Numbered from the stretch's first letter, positions 56,038 to 64,000 are shown. The stretch: 64,000 bases of DNA from Shewanella piezotolerans WP3 (GCF_000014885.1 NC_011566.1:4648501-4712500), one strand, 5' to 3'. The notes: a model not told the origin generated them from the sequence alone. Program-made: numbers and translations.

Positions 56038-57093
56038 ATGAAAAATGTTATCGCACAAAATGCTTTAGAAATTGAAATGGTCAACAATCTCCTGAGCAAA
56101 CAAGTACCCACTTATCGCCAGGCATATAGCGATAGAACATCATGGCTTATGGCTTGTTTTTCTGAGCTGGCCTACCTTAGATTTAATCCACTATTTACGA
56201 ACAATCAACAGAAAGAATTAATCACCACATATTTAGAAGAGTTTACACAGAAAACTAAAAAATCTAGCCTTATTAAGCTATTAGATATCGTCGGTTATGA
56301 CCATAAAATCGAGATAGAAAGGTTAGGTGCAGAATTAGAATCATTAAACGCGAAATTGGTTAAGACATTCGACTCCAATGGTACACAAGCAATTTTGATA
56401 TCCACCGACAAGTTCATCACTCTTGCTTTTCGAGGTACTGAATCAACTAGTGTCAAAGATATCAAATCTGATGCTAAAGCAACAACAACGAAATGCGACA
56501 GCGGCGGTAATATACACAGCGGCTTCAAGCAGGCATTTGAAGAAGTCGCAATTGAAATTCAACATACACTAAACCAAGATGAATTTAAAAATAAACCACT
56601 TTTCATCACGGGTCACAGCCTAGGTGGGGCATTAGCTACAATTGCAGCGAAAAAATTAAAACATACTGGAGGTATGGCGTCTTGTTATACATTTGGCTCA
56701 CCCAGAGTTGGTGACGAAAAATGGATATCCAACATCAAGACCCCCCTGTACCGTGTTGTAAATGCAGCTGATTGTGTAACTATGATGCCACCTGGATCTG
56801 ATACAATTTCGGCTGTAAGTTGGCTACTGGGTCTCATTCCTCAGGTAGGTAAAAGCATAAGAAGTTATCTTCTATCAAAGTTTGGCGGATACTTGCATGG
56901 TGGCAATATGCGTTACCTTACAAATTGTGCAGGTGGCAGCTACGACGCGGTTAACCTGCTTTATTCAGTTACTTTTCTCTATCGTATAAAAATGCTATTC
57001 ATTAAATCCCTGCCTTGGAGTAAGCCTCTGGCTGACCACTCTATAACCCTTTACCGTAAAAAATTAGCTATTGTCGCCACAAATAAAAACTAG
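56038..57093 (+). CDS. Class 3 (fungal-type) lipase-like alpha/beta hydrolase
   Basis: 351 residues with the lipase_3 fold: nucleophile elbow GHS194LGG, Asp245 in NAADCVTMMPP and His334 in ADHSITLYRKKL, a complete triad, plus the oxyanion-type FRGTES. An N-terminal helical region (about 1-115) precedes the domain, and residues about 255-330 form a hydrophobic helical insertion (SWLLGLIPQVGKS, LLYSVTFLYRIKMLF). No signal peptide, so cytoplasmic or membrane-associated. It probably hydrolyses acyl lipids. It is located in an accessory island next to lipoprotein and helical partners, so a phospholipase effector or defence role is possible but unproven. Confidence 0.88.
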   Translation: MKNVIAQNALEIEMVNNLLSKQVPTYRQAYSDRTSWLMACFSELAYLRFNPLFTNNQQKELITTYLEEFTQKTKKSSLIKLLDIVGYDHKIEIERLGAELESLNAKLVKTFDSNGTQAILISTDKFITLAFRGTESTSVKDIKSDAKATTTKCDSGGNIHSGFKQAFEEVAIEIQHTLNQDEFKNKPLFITGHSLGGALATIAAKKLKHTGGMASCYTFGSPRVGDEKWISNIKTPLYRVVNAADCVTMMPPGSDTISAVSWLLGLIPQVGKSIRSYLLSKFGGYLHGGNMRYLTNCAGGSYDAVNLLYSVTFLYRIKMLFIKSLPWSKPLADHSITLYRKKLAIVATNKN

Positions 57094-57109
57094 GATAAGG
57101 AATATAGAA

Positions 57110-57763
57110 ATGCGTAATTACATAATGGCAGTCATTTGCATAATAGGAATATCGGGCTGCGCCACTATTCCACCAGAAGCACCTAATTTATCAAGCGAAT
57201 TAGGCAACAGAATATCAGCTTTAGAAAACGCCAACATTACACTTTTAAATCGCTATTTTGACCAAAAACGGATAGAGGTGGATCGGTTTATTCAAGATGT
57301 TTGGTTACCTGAGTTTGCAAACGAGTTCTTCCAAAAACCATTCATTTCTGATGCATGGAATACTGTTGTCACTGAAAATGATAAACAACAACGGCTAACA
57401 TTTTTGCTAAAAACGGGCCCAAAACTTCAAGAAATGATAAATGACAAGCGTATTGAATTAATCCAACCTCTTGATGAATTGGAAAGACGTATAGAACGAA
57501 ACATAAAAGCAGAATATGGACAAGCAAGGGGTATCAATAACAGTATCACTAGCTTTTTACTCTCAGCTTCTAAGGTTTCCGAAAATAGAGACCGTTATTT
57601 GGAAATGATGGGAGTGTCTAATGACAAACTAACAACTCTTATTGATCGAACAGACAATGCTGTTTCAGACTTGCTAAAAACTGGTCATAAAGTAGATGAC
57701 AAAGTTAATTCTGCAAAAAAATATTTAAACAAAATAAAAGACATTAAAGAATCAATAGAATAA
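57110..57763 (+). CDS. Lipoprotein of unknown family in the lipase operon
   Basis: 217 residues from ATG 57110; a longer in-frame start at 57071 would put the signal peptide 13 residues inward and overlap the lipase gene. Signal with lipobox GISGC (Cys16 or so), then an almost entirely helical mature part with coiled-coil stretches (IELIQPLDELERRIERNI) and a Lys-rich tail. The AAGG site is about nine bases upstream. I recognise no family. It lies 16 bp after the lipase stop and 11 bp before the next gene, clearly one operon. Confidence 0.75.
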   Translation: MRNYIMAVICIIGISGCATIPPEAPNLSSELGNRISALENANITLLNRYFDQKRIEVDRFIQDVWLPEFANEFFQKPFISDAWNTVVTENDKQQRLTFLLKTGPKLQEMINDKRIELIQPLDELERRIERNIKAEYGQARGINNSITSFLLSASKVSENRDRYLEMMGVSNDKLTTLIDRTDNAVSDLLKTGHKVDDKVNSAKKYLNKIKDIKESIE

Positions 57764-57774
57764 GGAAAAATATC

Positions 57775-58059
57775 ATGACTATCAACTGGAAAGAATTTGA
57801 CAACAATGTAGATCAAGCTATCTCTGAATCAGCTGCTGCTGTTGATATAAGGCTGGCATCGCACATTTCCTCAATCACTCGATTAACGGATAGTGAAGTT
57901 AACGAGCTATTCCCTGAGCCTGCAGATCTTAAAAAGCTTGCTGAATTACTTAAAATAGTCAAATCCGCTGAAGAGCGTAACAACAAAGTAAATGCAATTG
58001 TAAACAAATCAGAAGAGTTTTCTGGTGTAATCCTTACTTTACTGACTAAATTAACTTAG
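57775..58059 (+). CDS. Small acidic helical protein, last gene of the lipase operon
   Basis: 94 residues, no Cys, no membrane helix, high Glu/Asp and Leu content. AAGGAAAA six bases before the ATG is a good ribosome-binding site. Predicted as two or three amphipathic helices (LKKLAELLKIVKSAEERNNK). No family recognised. Position in the operon and size would suit an immunity, adaptor or regulatory partner of the lipase, but this is speculation from layout. Confidence 0.65.
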   Translation: MTINWKEFDNNVDQAISESAAAVDIRLASHISSITRLTDSEVNELFPEPADLKKLAELLKIVKSAEERNNKVNAIVNKSEEFSGVILTLLTKLT

Positions 58060-58117
58060 GCATTCACCCTAGCTGCTCCAGCATAAGGTATTTGGTGTGC
58101 CAACTTCCGTATCAAAA

Positions 58118-58158
58118 ACCATTTCTCCCCATCTTCGATTTCGGAGTAGAGAAATGGT
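58118..58158. other. Inverted repeat downstream of the lipase operon
   Basis: A 10-bp perfect inverted repeat (ACCATTTCTC / GAGAAATGGT) around a 21-nt spacer, about 60 bp past the last stop. Possibly part of a transcript end, but without a T-run or compact loop. Confidence 0.35.
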
Positions 58159-58270
58159 AATAGGTCTTTACAAACCGGCATCCCTACAAAGATGATTTCT
58201 TTTGCAACCATAACCAGTTTACTAATCTTTCGTATTAAGCCACGGGAGAGGTTGGTAAGCCCCTAGTTTT

Positions 58271-59152
58271 CTAGACACTTTCTAAGTTCTCATAATACTG
58301 CTTTTCAAAATTCATTGGAGACAGTCCGTTATTACTACCATGATGCCGCACTGGATTGTAGAAATATTCGATATAGTTAAATATTTCAGCACGCGCTTCA
58401 TCTCTGGTTTTGTAGACTTTTCGCTTAATCCTGTCTTTTTTCAGTAATGAGAAAAAGCTTTCAGCAACTGCATTATCATGACAGTTTCCTCTTCGACTCA
58501 TACTCGCTTCCAGGTTGTGCTCTTTAAGAAAGCTGCGCCAATCAGAGCAAGTATATTGCACGCCTTGATCGGAATGGATAAGCACCTTTTCTGTTGGAGT
58601 GCGTCTCCATACCGCCATCAGTAGCGCATCAATAACTAGGTCAGCTCTAGCTGTACTTTTCATTGTCCAACCGACAACTTGTCGAGAGAATAGATCGATA
58701 ACAACAGTGAGATATAGCCAACCTTCATGAGTCCGAATATAGGTAAAGTCGGTCACCCAAACTTTATTGGGCTCAGCGATGTCAAACCCTCTATTTAACG
58801 TATTTGGTGCTGTATGACTAACATCGCCTCTGCCAAAACTTGGATTGCGCTTATAGCCACGTACAGCCTTAATATCAGCTGTTCTCATGATCCGATATAC
58901 CCGATTTTTTCCACAGCCTCACCATCATCTTTAAGGTCTAAAGTGATATTTCGGTAGCCATACACACAACCGCTTTCTAGCCAATACTGTTTAATTTTAC
59001 CTAGTAGTCGCTTATCTTCAGTAGCTCTGCGACTCAGAGGCTCCTTAAGCCAGGCATAGAAGCCGCTGCGGTGAACGCCAAGTATTTCGCATAGGGTTTT
59101 TACTGGGTAGTGCTTGAGCCTAGACTTTATGAACGTGTACTTTTCTTTGACT
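58271..59152 (-). pseudogene. IS3-family transposase orfB, frameshifted
   Basis: The frame that overlaps orfA reads through HRSGFYAW and YGYRNITLDLKDDG-E, then goes wrong near 58915-58922 and stops at 58889. The next frame resumes at once with CGKNRVYRIMRTADIKAV and carries the rve catalytic domain with DDE residues in VWVTDFTYIR, IHSDQGVQYT and ESFFSLLKKD. A single missing base explains the break. Translation by normal -1 slippage from orfA would therefore end early, so the element is probably no longer autonomous. Confidence 0.85.
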
Positions 59153-59420
59153 CGCTTGCAAAGTACACGGCGGCCTCCTTTAGGATATTTCGCTCTTCGG
59201 TTACGCGACGTAGTTCAGCCTTGAGTTTACGTATTTCGTCTTGTTGATTATCAATGGTGATGTGTTGCTTTTCCGGCTTATCAAACTTATTAATCCAGTT
59301 GTGCAAACTTTTGGAAGTGACGCCTAATCTATCAGCAACATCTGCGATTTGATAACCACGCTCAGTGACTTGTTTAACAGCTTCTATTTTGAACTCATCT
59401 GGATATCGTTTTCCGCGCAT
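59127..59420 (-). CDS. IS3-family transposase orfA
   Basis: 97 residues from ATG 59420 (AGGTG eight bases upstream); an ATG 12 bp earlier is in frame but lacks a site. Helix-turn-helix RYPDEFKIEAVKQVTERGY and VADRLGVTSKSLHNWI followed by a leucine-zipper-like coil (EIRKLKAELRRVTEERNILK). DNA-binding part of the transposase. Its 3' end overlaps orfB, with AAAAG as a possible slippage site. Confidence 0.9.
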   Translation of the reverse strand: MRGKRYPDEFKIEAVKQVTERGYQIADVADRLGVTSKSLHNWINKFDKPEKQHITIDNQQDEIRKLKAELRRVTEERNILKEAAVYFASESKKSTRS

Positions 59421-59876
59421 GTAACACCTCATATTTTTGGTTAAGTATAACTCTATGAAGTGTCTACTGTTCTAGGGGCTTACCAGGTACTTTGAAGGCT
59501 TATGCTTCGAATCCCTCTGCATCAGCTCCAAGAGCCAACTTTCATACAATTCAAAATACATAACTAACAAATAAAAACTGGTCATTACACTAGATGAGGC
59601 TGAAATGGAACAAAGAGAGAAAGCTGCTAAAGTAGCCGTGCAAAGGCCGAATGAGGCATATATTAAAGACAAAAAAAACAACGAATATCATAAAGCCCCT
59701 TTAACAAGTAAACCTCTTCGTATTTCGATAGACAAAGCCATTCGAGTCCAAAGAGATGATAACGAGATGCATAAAACGCGTACTTACTGGAGCTTGAATC
59801 CAGATGTAGTGGTACGGTGAATTTGGCCACCTAGTTAGAGGTGATATCATTACCTCATAAGTAAACAGGTGACACT

Positions 59877-60185
59877 ATGACGAAACGTACAAGAAGACTT
59901 TTTAGCGCAGAATTCAAACTTGAATCAGCTCAATTAGTGCTAGATCAAAATTACTCAATTGTTGAAGCCGCTCAAGCTATGAACGTGGGTAAATCGACCA
60001 TGGATAAGTGGGTTCGGCAATTAAGAGAAGAGCGACAAGGTAAGCAACCTAAAGCATCACCTATATCACCAGAACAAATTGAAATTCGAGAGTTAAAAAA
60101 GCAACTAGCTCGCCTCCAGGAGCACAACGAAATATTAAAAAAAGCCACAGCTCTGTTGATGTCGGACTCACTGAACAATTCTTAA
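59877..60185 (+). CDS. IS3-family transposase orfA
   Basis: 102 residues. Helix-turn-helix region LFSAEFKLESAQLVLDQNYS and NVGKSTMDKWVRQLREER, then a coiled coil (IEIRELKKQLARLQEHNEIL). An A7G run near the end of the gene (60137-60144) is a programmed -1 frameshift signal that would yield OrfAB. Confidence 0.93.
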   Translation: MTKRTRRLFSAEFKLESAQLVLDQNYSIVEAAQAMNVGKSTMDKWVRQLREERQGKQPKASPISPEQIEIRELKKQLARLQEHNEILKKATALLMSDSLNNS

Positions 60186-60232
60186 TAATTGAGAAACTCA
60201 GGCAGAGCTACAGCATAAAAACATTATGCGAA

Positions 60233-61054
60233 GTGTTCAGTATTCATCGTAGTAGTTACAAGTATTGGAGAAAACGGCCAATAACCATAAACGCAGATAA
60301 AGTAAAGCTTCGAAGTCTAGTTAGCGAAGTACATACTGCAAGTAACGGCTCGGCAGGAGCTAGGACGGTTGCAGATATGGTTAGCCAGCAAGGTATCTCG
60401 TTAAGCCGTTATCGCGCCACTAAGCTGATGAAGGAGCTTGGTATAGTGAGTTGTCAGGTACCTAAGCACAGATACCGAAAAGCGACACTAGAGCACATCG
60501 AAATCCCTAATCACCTAGGTCGACAATTCGCTGTCACCGCTCCGAATGAAGTTTGGGTTGGTGATGTCACCTACGTGTGGGCAGGTAACCGCTGGATGTA
60601 CTTAGCGGTTGTGATTGATCTATTTGCTCGTAAAGTCATTGGCTGGGCTATGTCGTTATCACCTGATAGCCGTTTAACGGGCAAAGCGCTTTCGATGGCC
60701 TATGAAGGTCGTGGAAAACCTAAAGGTGTTATGCTCCATAGCGATCAAGGGACTCACTATACAAGCAGAAGATATCGACAACTATTATGGCGATATCAGC
60801 TCAAGCAAAGTTTATCTCGACGTGGGAACTGTTGGGATAATAGTCCAATGGAACGCTTTTTTAGGAGCCTTAAGACAGAATGGATACCACCAATAGGGTA
60901 TCGTAGCTTTGCTGAAGCTCAGCAAGAAATTACACGATACATAATTGGATATTATTGTCAGCTTCGCCCGCACCAATATAACGGCGGACTGACACCTAAT
61001 GAATCAGAACGATTGTTTTGGTTAAACTCTAAGATCGTGGCCAATATTAGTTGA
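60233..61054 (+). CDS. IS3-family transposase orfB
   Basis: 273 residues from a GTG; the frame is open further upstream to the slippage site, so it is normally made as an OrfAB fusion. The HTH_21 region is followed by the rve core with DDE residues in VWVGDVTYVW, LHSDQGTHYTS and MERFFRSLKTEW. The motifs are intact, predicting an active DDE transposase. Confidence 0.94.
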   Translation: MFSIHRSSYKYWRKRPITINADKVKLRSLVSEVHTASNGSAGARTVADMVSQQGISLSRYRATKLMKELGIVSCQVPKHRYRKATLEHIEIPNHLGRQFAVTAPNEVWVGDVTYVWAGNRWMYLAVVIDLFARKVIGWAMSLSPDSRLTGKALSMAYEGRGKPKGVMLHSDQGTHYTSRRYRQLLWRYQLKQSLSRRGNCWDNSPMERFFRSLKTEWIPPIGYRSFAEAQQEITRYIIGYYCQLRPHQYNGGLTPNESERLFWLNSKIVANIS

Positions 61055-62092
61055 CCACTACAAGATGAAAGCAAGCGATATCGCTTAAAGGTGCATAGCG
61101 GAAACCATCAATTCGAACGATTCACTAAGGGAGAACAAACCTCAGAGTTTGATAGGAATTATGATGAATCGATGTCTCATAAATGTGTCATTGAAGCATT
61201 ATCTCGCCTTAGTAATATGAAGCTTATCCACGTATGTAAAGATAAGCGTATACCACTTAATTTCGAATTTAGAACTGTAGAAAAAACGCCATATTTACAC
61301 CTACCTAACGGTGCAAAATATTACCCTGATATTTTATGCACCTTTGGTGAAGATAGCGAATTTTATGACAAATGGGGCGGAAAATTAGCCATTGAGGTTA
61401 CTTATACACATGGATGTGAGTCTTATAAAAAAGAAGACTTTGTATTTCATAATATTCCTGTATTTGAAGTCACTATCAAGAACAATTCAGCAAGGCAGTT
61501 CCCTGCTGAGCGCCCCAATTGGCCAAAAGGCAAATTATGGGATGAGGAGTTAGTAGAGCAACATATAAATCAGCTTGTTACCTGGTTTCACGAAGATGTT
61601 GTAGGGGAGTTTATTGTTGATCCAACCTCAACTAGAGTTCACGAACAAAGAGTTTGCAAACTAAACAACAATATTAGTTATCTTAAAAGTGAAAATGCCA
61701 ATGTTAAAAACGAACTTGAATTATTGCATGCAAAACATACAAGGGTTGCTGATGAGCTCCACGAGCACAAAAAAGAAAACTCTACCTTACTAAAAAGAGT
61801 TCAAAACTACCAAAGTGCATACGAAAATCTCCAAAGTGAAATTTCTCAGATGACTGACGAGCTTGAAAGCTACAAAGGAAACGCCAATGAAACCAAAGAA
61901 AAATTTAATAAGTACGACGAGAAATTAAGTGACTACAGGAGAAAAGTAGATTTTCAAAAAAATGGCCTTTACGCATTAGCTTTTATAATTATTCTATTTC
62001 TCATAAGTCCACTCCTAACACCTAAAGTAACAGCACAAGTACTAAATAGTTGGTACACCAGCTTAATAAATCTCAGACAACTATTCTCATAA

Positions 62093-62399
62093 TAAAATGG
62101 TGCATTATTAGTAATGCTATCATGCGAACAGCAAATCAATTAAGTAAAACCTAGCTAACTACAAGCTCCATAGACACATATTACCTTTCAACTTAACGAT
62201 AATGATTATTATCGTTAAGTTTGTAAGCCATTGGTATTCCGTACGTTTTTCGACTTAATCTGGCTTAACTTCACGGTAACCGTAAGTTACAACCACTTCA
62301 CTACAGGTTCTAATTCGGCTCAACCTAGTGAACCTGGAGCGATTATGCTATTGCCACTATATCGTGTTCAAGTACGAACATAATGATTATCATGAAGTC
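62093..62399. other. Intergenic region between interrupted nuclease and NYN gene
   Basis: 307 bp without a gene. It contains the dyad at 62190-62221 and a smaller palindrome (ACGGTAACCGT) near 62273-62283. No promoter is obvious. Both neighbours end into it (convergent). Confidence 0.5.
62190..62221. other. Perfect 14-bp inverted repeat between convergent genes
   Basis: AACTTAACGATAAT / ATTATCGTTAAGTT with a 4-base GATT spacer. AT-rich stem, about 100 bp past the interrupted gene and about 180 bp past the NYN gene. Could be a weak bidirectional terminator or a regulator site (its GATAATGATTATTATC core recalls a Fur box). Confidence 0.6.
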
Positions 62400-63131
62400 T
62401 CACGATGACAGTCTCTTAGCTTGCTGCTTCGCTCTCTTGATATCACGTATCCAAATCACTGAGCCTTGAGTCATCTTCGATTCAAACAGATCAATTGCAG
62501 CAAAGAGATCGCTTAGTTTTTTAAAGCCGTAGTTTCGCTGATCAAAAGATGCTTGATTAGAGATATGTGAACCAATTGGACCAAGCATAGCCCACCCATC
62601 ATCCTCTTCAACAGCCTCAATCGCCTGCCTTAAAAGACTAATAAGCTTATTATCCTTGTTCAGGCTTTTATCAAACTTCGGTAACCCTTCGACACTTTGT
62701 TCGTATTCGTCTAGATATAGGAAGCGGGAACAACTGTTTACGAATGCACTTGGTGCCTTACGCTCACCAAAACCAATCAAGAATTTTCCATCTGCGAGCG
62801 CTCTAGTTACTAGGGGAGTGAAATCACAATCAGATGACACCAGACATATGATATCGACATCTTTGGTATAGAGGATATCCATAGCATCGATAACCAAAGC
62901 TATGTCTGTGGCGTTCTTGCCTTTAGTGAGATCGAACTGCTGGATAGGCTGAATCGCATATTCATGCAATACATCTTCCCATGGCTTGATGTTAGAGCTT
63001 TTCCAATTACCATATGCCCTGCGTATGTTAACGACACCATACTTTGCCAGCTCTGACAGGATCACATCAACTTTTGCAGCAGGCGCATTATCTGCATCAA
63101 TAAAAAGTGCTATTTTTTCCTTATCCTTCAT
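62400..63131 (-). CDS. NYN-domain protein with C-terminal LOTUS/OST-HTH domain
   Basis: 243 residues from ATG 63131 (AAGGA six bases upstream; an ATG six bases earlier is the alternative). The NYN (PIN-like) nuclease domain (about 5-150) has acidic residues in ALFIDADNAPA, NATDIALVIDAMDILY and LVSSDCDFTPLV, the metal-binding Asp set. The C-terminal about 75 residues form a LOTUS/OST-HTH domain (LISLLRQAIEAVEEDDGW, FKKLSDLFAAIDLFE) that binds RNA or G-rich nucleic acid. Predicted RNase or RNA-binding protein. It stands in the defence-like part of the island; a direct role is not shown. Confidence 0.88.
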   Translation of the reverse strand: MKDKEKIALFIDADNAPAAKVDVILSELAKYGVVNIRRAYGNWKSSNIKPWEDVLHEYAIQPIQQFDLTKGKNATDIALVIDAMDILYTKDVDIICLVSSDCDFTPLVTRALADGKFLIGFGERKAPSAFVNSCSRFLYLDEYEQSVEGLPKFDKSLNKDNKLISLLRQAIEAVEEDDGWAMLGPIGSHISNQASFDQRNYGFKKLSDLFAAIDLFESKMTQGSVIWIRDIKRAKQQAKRLSS

Positions 63132-63183
63132 TAGCATTCCTTGCTTTACCTCCTAAAATAGGACTTCATCTCAATCGTACTAA

Positions 63184-63801
63184 TTAAGCTAAATCACCGG
63201 ATGTATTTGGGTAAGATACGTGATTTAACAGGGCTTCTTTCACTTCATCTATATCTTTAAATACAGTAAGCCAAACTGACCAAAACCCTTCCTCTGCCAA
63301 AAGCAAAATTTCATCAAGAGTTTGACAGCCATCAACAAACTTTCTTTTTGCTATATCAGCACTTTTAAACTTTCTTCTTCGAGCTAGATTCAGTGTCTTT
63401 TGAGGCTGGTTTTTATCATCTAAACAAACTAATTCAATCGTATTTTGTACGATCAGCTCAATATCGTCAGCTAAACCATCGGCAGGAGTAACTCTTCCAT
63501 CTTCCAAATATTTCAAAAGCCCAAACGTATTATGCGTATCTGGCCACATGTACCCTTCACGATTATCATTCTTTGACTTTTTGAAGTCTCTATTACATCT
63601 TGGACAACCTAACAATAAGTTTCCCCATTCGACTTCAAGGTGTAGATTTTTTGACTTTGGCGCGACATGCTCAACATCCAGTTTATCCTGCCGTTCACAA
63701 TAAGAGCAGTAGCCTCCAAAATTTTCAATGAGTGGTTTGAGGTAACTCTTGTAATTTACATATAGTTGACCGGTATACACAGGACGAGAAACAGGCCTCA
63801 T
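63184..63801 (-). CDS. ptuB: HNH endonuclease, PtuB-like (Septu defence)
   Basis: 205 residues. HNH domain with C32-SYC35, LDVEHVAPKS (H45) and WGNLLLGCPRCN (C66, C69), i.e. a zinc-stabilised HNH site, followed by a YMWPDTHNTF segment. The wording YCSYCER...EHVAPKS...WPD-HNTF is that of the TIGR02646/PtuB family, the nuclease of Septu and of some retron systems. Its ATG overlaps the stop of the upstream gene (ATGA), as in ptuAB operons. Predicted to cut DNA or tRNA once the ATPase partner is triggered by phage. Confidence 0.82.
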   Translation of the reverse strand: MRPVSRPVYTGQLYVNYKSYLKPLIENFGGYCSYCERQDKLDVEHVAPKSKNLHLEVEWGNLLLGCPRCNRDFKKSKNDNREGYMWPDTHNTFGLLKYLEDGRVTPADGLADDIELIVQNTIELVCLDDKNQPQKTLNLARRRKFKSADIAKRKFVDGCQTLDEILLLAEEGFWSVWLTVFKDIDEVKEALLNHVSYPNTSGDLA

Positions 63802-64000
63802 ACTTTACTCTCTTTTGTTCGGCGCTCTGACTTCAGAAGTGCGCTCTCTACAGGGCTATCACCAAATAAGTCCTCTATCTCATCCAACCTCTTTTCTATT
63901 TTTTGCACTTTTATAGACTCCCGATCAACTCCCGCGTCAAGTAGCCTATAATACTCATCCGCTAACTCCATTCGTTCATTGAACTTTGCGCTACGCTGTA
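63798..64000 (-). CDS. C-terminal end of a PtuA-like partner gene (cut by window edge)
   Basis: The last about 67 codons of a minus-strand gene entering from the right edge and ending TGA at 63798-63800, overlapping the HNH gene start by 4 bp. The visible part is helical and charged (IKVQKIEKRLDEIEDLF) and carries no diagnostic motif. Identification as the SMC/ABC-like ATPase PtuA rests only on the tight coupling to a PtuB-like HNH gene. Confidence 0.55.
   Translation of the reverse strand, partial: QRSAKFNERMELADEYYRLLDAGVDRESIKVQKIEKRLDEIEDLFGDSPVESALLKSERRTKESKV

Larger units (their letters stand above)
58253..59485 (-). mobile_element. IS3-family insertion sequence, 1233 bp, decayed
   Basis: The inverted repeats start TGGTAAGCCCCTAG at both ends, with a further AGACACTT match after six mismatched bases. 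The element is flanked by GGT on both sides (3-bp target duplication). TG...CA termini, size and an orfA/orfB arrangement on the minus strand define the IS3 family. The orfB part contains a frameshift. It inserted in an otherwise gene-free stretch between the lipase operon and the interrupted nuclease gene. Confidence 0.92.
59805..61062 (+). mobile_element. IS3-family insertion sequence, 1258 bp, intact
   Basis: Ends start TGTAGTGGT on both sides, with TTGGCCAC shared further in. Flanked by AGA on both sides (3-bp target duplication). It carries orfA and orfB on the plus strand, with an A7G slippage run at 60137-60144 linking them. Both ORFs are uninterrupted, so it may be active. Different from the IS3 element 320 bp upstream. 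Confidence 0.93.
59605..62092 (+). pseudogene. CoiA-like nuclease / coiled-coil / membrane-anchor gene interrupted by an IS3-family element
   Basis: The gene starts at ATG 59605 (GAGG six bases upstream), is cut at 59804 by the element at 59805-61062, and continues at 61066. Removing the element and one AGA copy restores a single frame of 1227 bp, 408 residues, whose junction reads SLNPDESKRYRLKV. Residues about 65-210 look like a CoiA-type PD-(D/E)xK nuclease: SMSHKCVIEALSRL helix, YYPDILCTFG (Asp) and LAIEVTYTHG (Glu). Then a long coiled coil (about 240-345) and one C-terminal membrane helix (GLYALAFIIILFLISPLL). The remaining 3' part has a GTG (61091) that could start a 333-residue product containing the nuclease, so partial function is possible. 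Confidence 0.85.

Noticed and set aside
59506..59530. tRNA/tmRNA 3'-end-like sequence (TTCGAATCCC...CAGCTCCA) just outside the first IS3 element
   Set aside because: The T-stem does not pair and there is an insertion before the acceptor-like part, so it cannot be supported as a tRNA or att site.

Overview
The window looks like a chromosomal segment of a marine gammaproteobacterium, most likely a Shewanella. The clues are an ExeM-type extracellular nuclease with a GlyGly-CTERM tail, a periplasmic nitrate reductase operon without napC, and the gene order giant acyl-CoA carboxylase / lysR / class D beta-lactamase / C15 peptidase homologue, which is the known chromosomal neighbourhood of the OXA-48 family. 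The genus is inferred from gene content and order; no database was searched.

Region 1 (1-7044, all minus strand) encodes two large secreted nucleases with lamin-tail domains (the first runs off the left edge) and an outer-membrane porin, which fits extracellular DNA degradation with nutrient uptake. Region 2 (7045-8582) has no genes and carries two miniature inverted-repeat elements with 3-bp target duplications; relatives lie at 45.9-46.3 kb and 50.4 kb. Region 3 (8583-24040) holds a CsgD-like regulator, a DUF2238 membrane protein, serA, ygfZ, an HD-GYP response regulator beside a huge multi-PAS hybrid histidine kinase, and an ATPase/permease/lipoprotein operon. Region 4 (24041-33008) holds napDAB behind NarP- and FNR/EtrA-like sites, a universal stress protein, two LysR regulators, a LysE exporter and a diguanylate cyclase.

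Region 5 (33223-52432) starts with a 1517-residue single-chain biotin carboxylase/carboxyltransferase. It is followed by lysR, an OXA-type beta-lactamase, a C15 peptidase homologue whose catalytic cysteine is replaced by serine, sprT, endonuclease I, rsmE, gshB, alkaline phosphatase, rsmC, a DUF342 protein, an M50-type membrane protease and an S9 peptidase.

Region 6 (52748 to beyond 64000) is an integrated island. It begins at a 53-bp 3' fragment of a tRNA-Leu(CAA) gene, still followed by its terminator, and then an integrase and an ImmA/XRE pair. The pair lies divergent to an operon of YegP-like protein, class 3 lipase, lipoprotein and small helical protein, with TTAACA-nn-TGTTAA dyads in the shared control region. 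Two different IS3-family elements follow, each with terminal inverted repeats and a 3-bp target duplication. The first has a frameshifted transposase. The second sits inside a gene that can be rejoined exactly to a 408-residue CoiA-like nuclease / coiled-coil / membrane-anchor protein. The island continues with a NYN-LOTUS protein and a Septu-type HNH protein (PtuB-like), whose ATPase partner runs off the right edge. The island therefore looks like a defence or mobile-element accessory region. The least explained parts are the lipase operon and the IS-interrupted nuclease.
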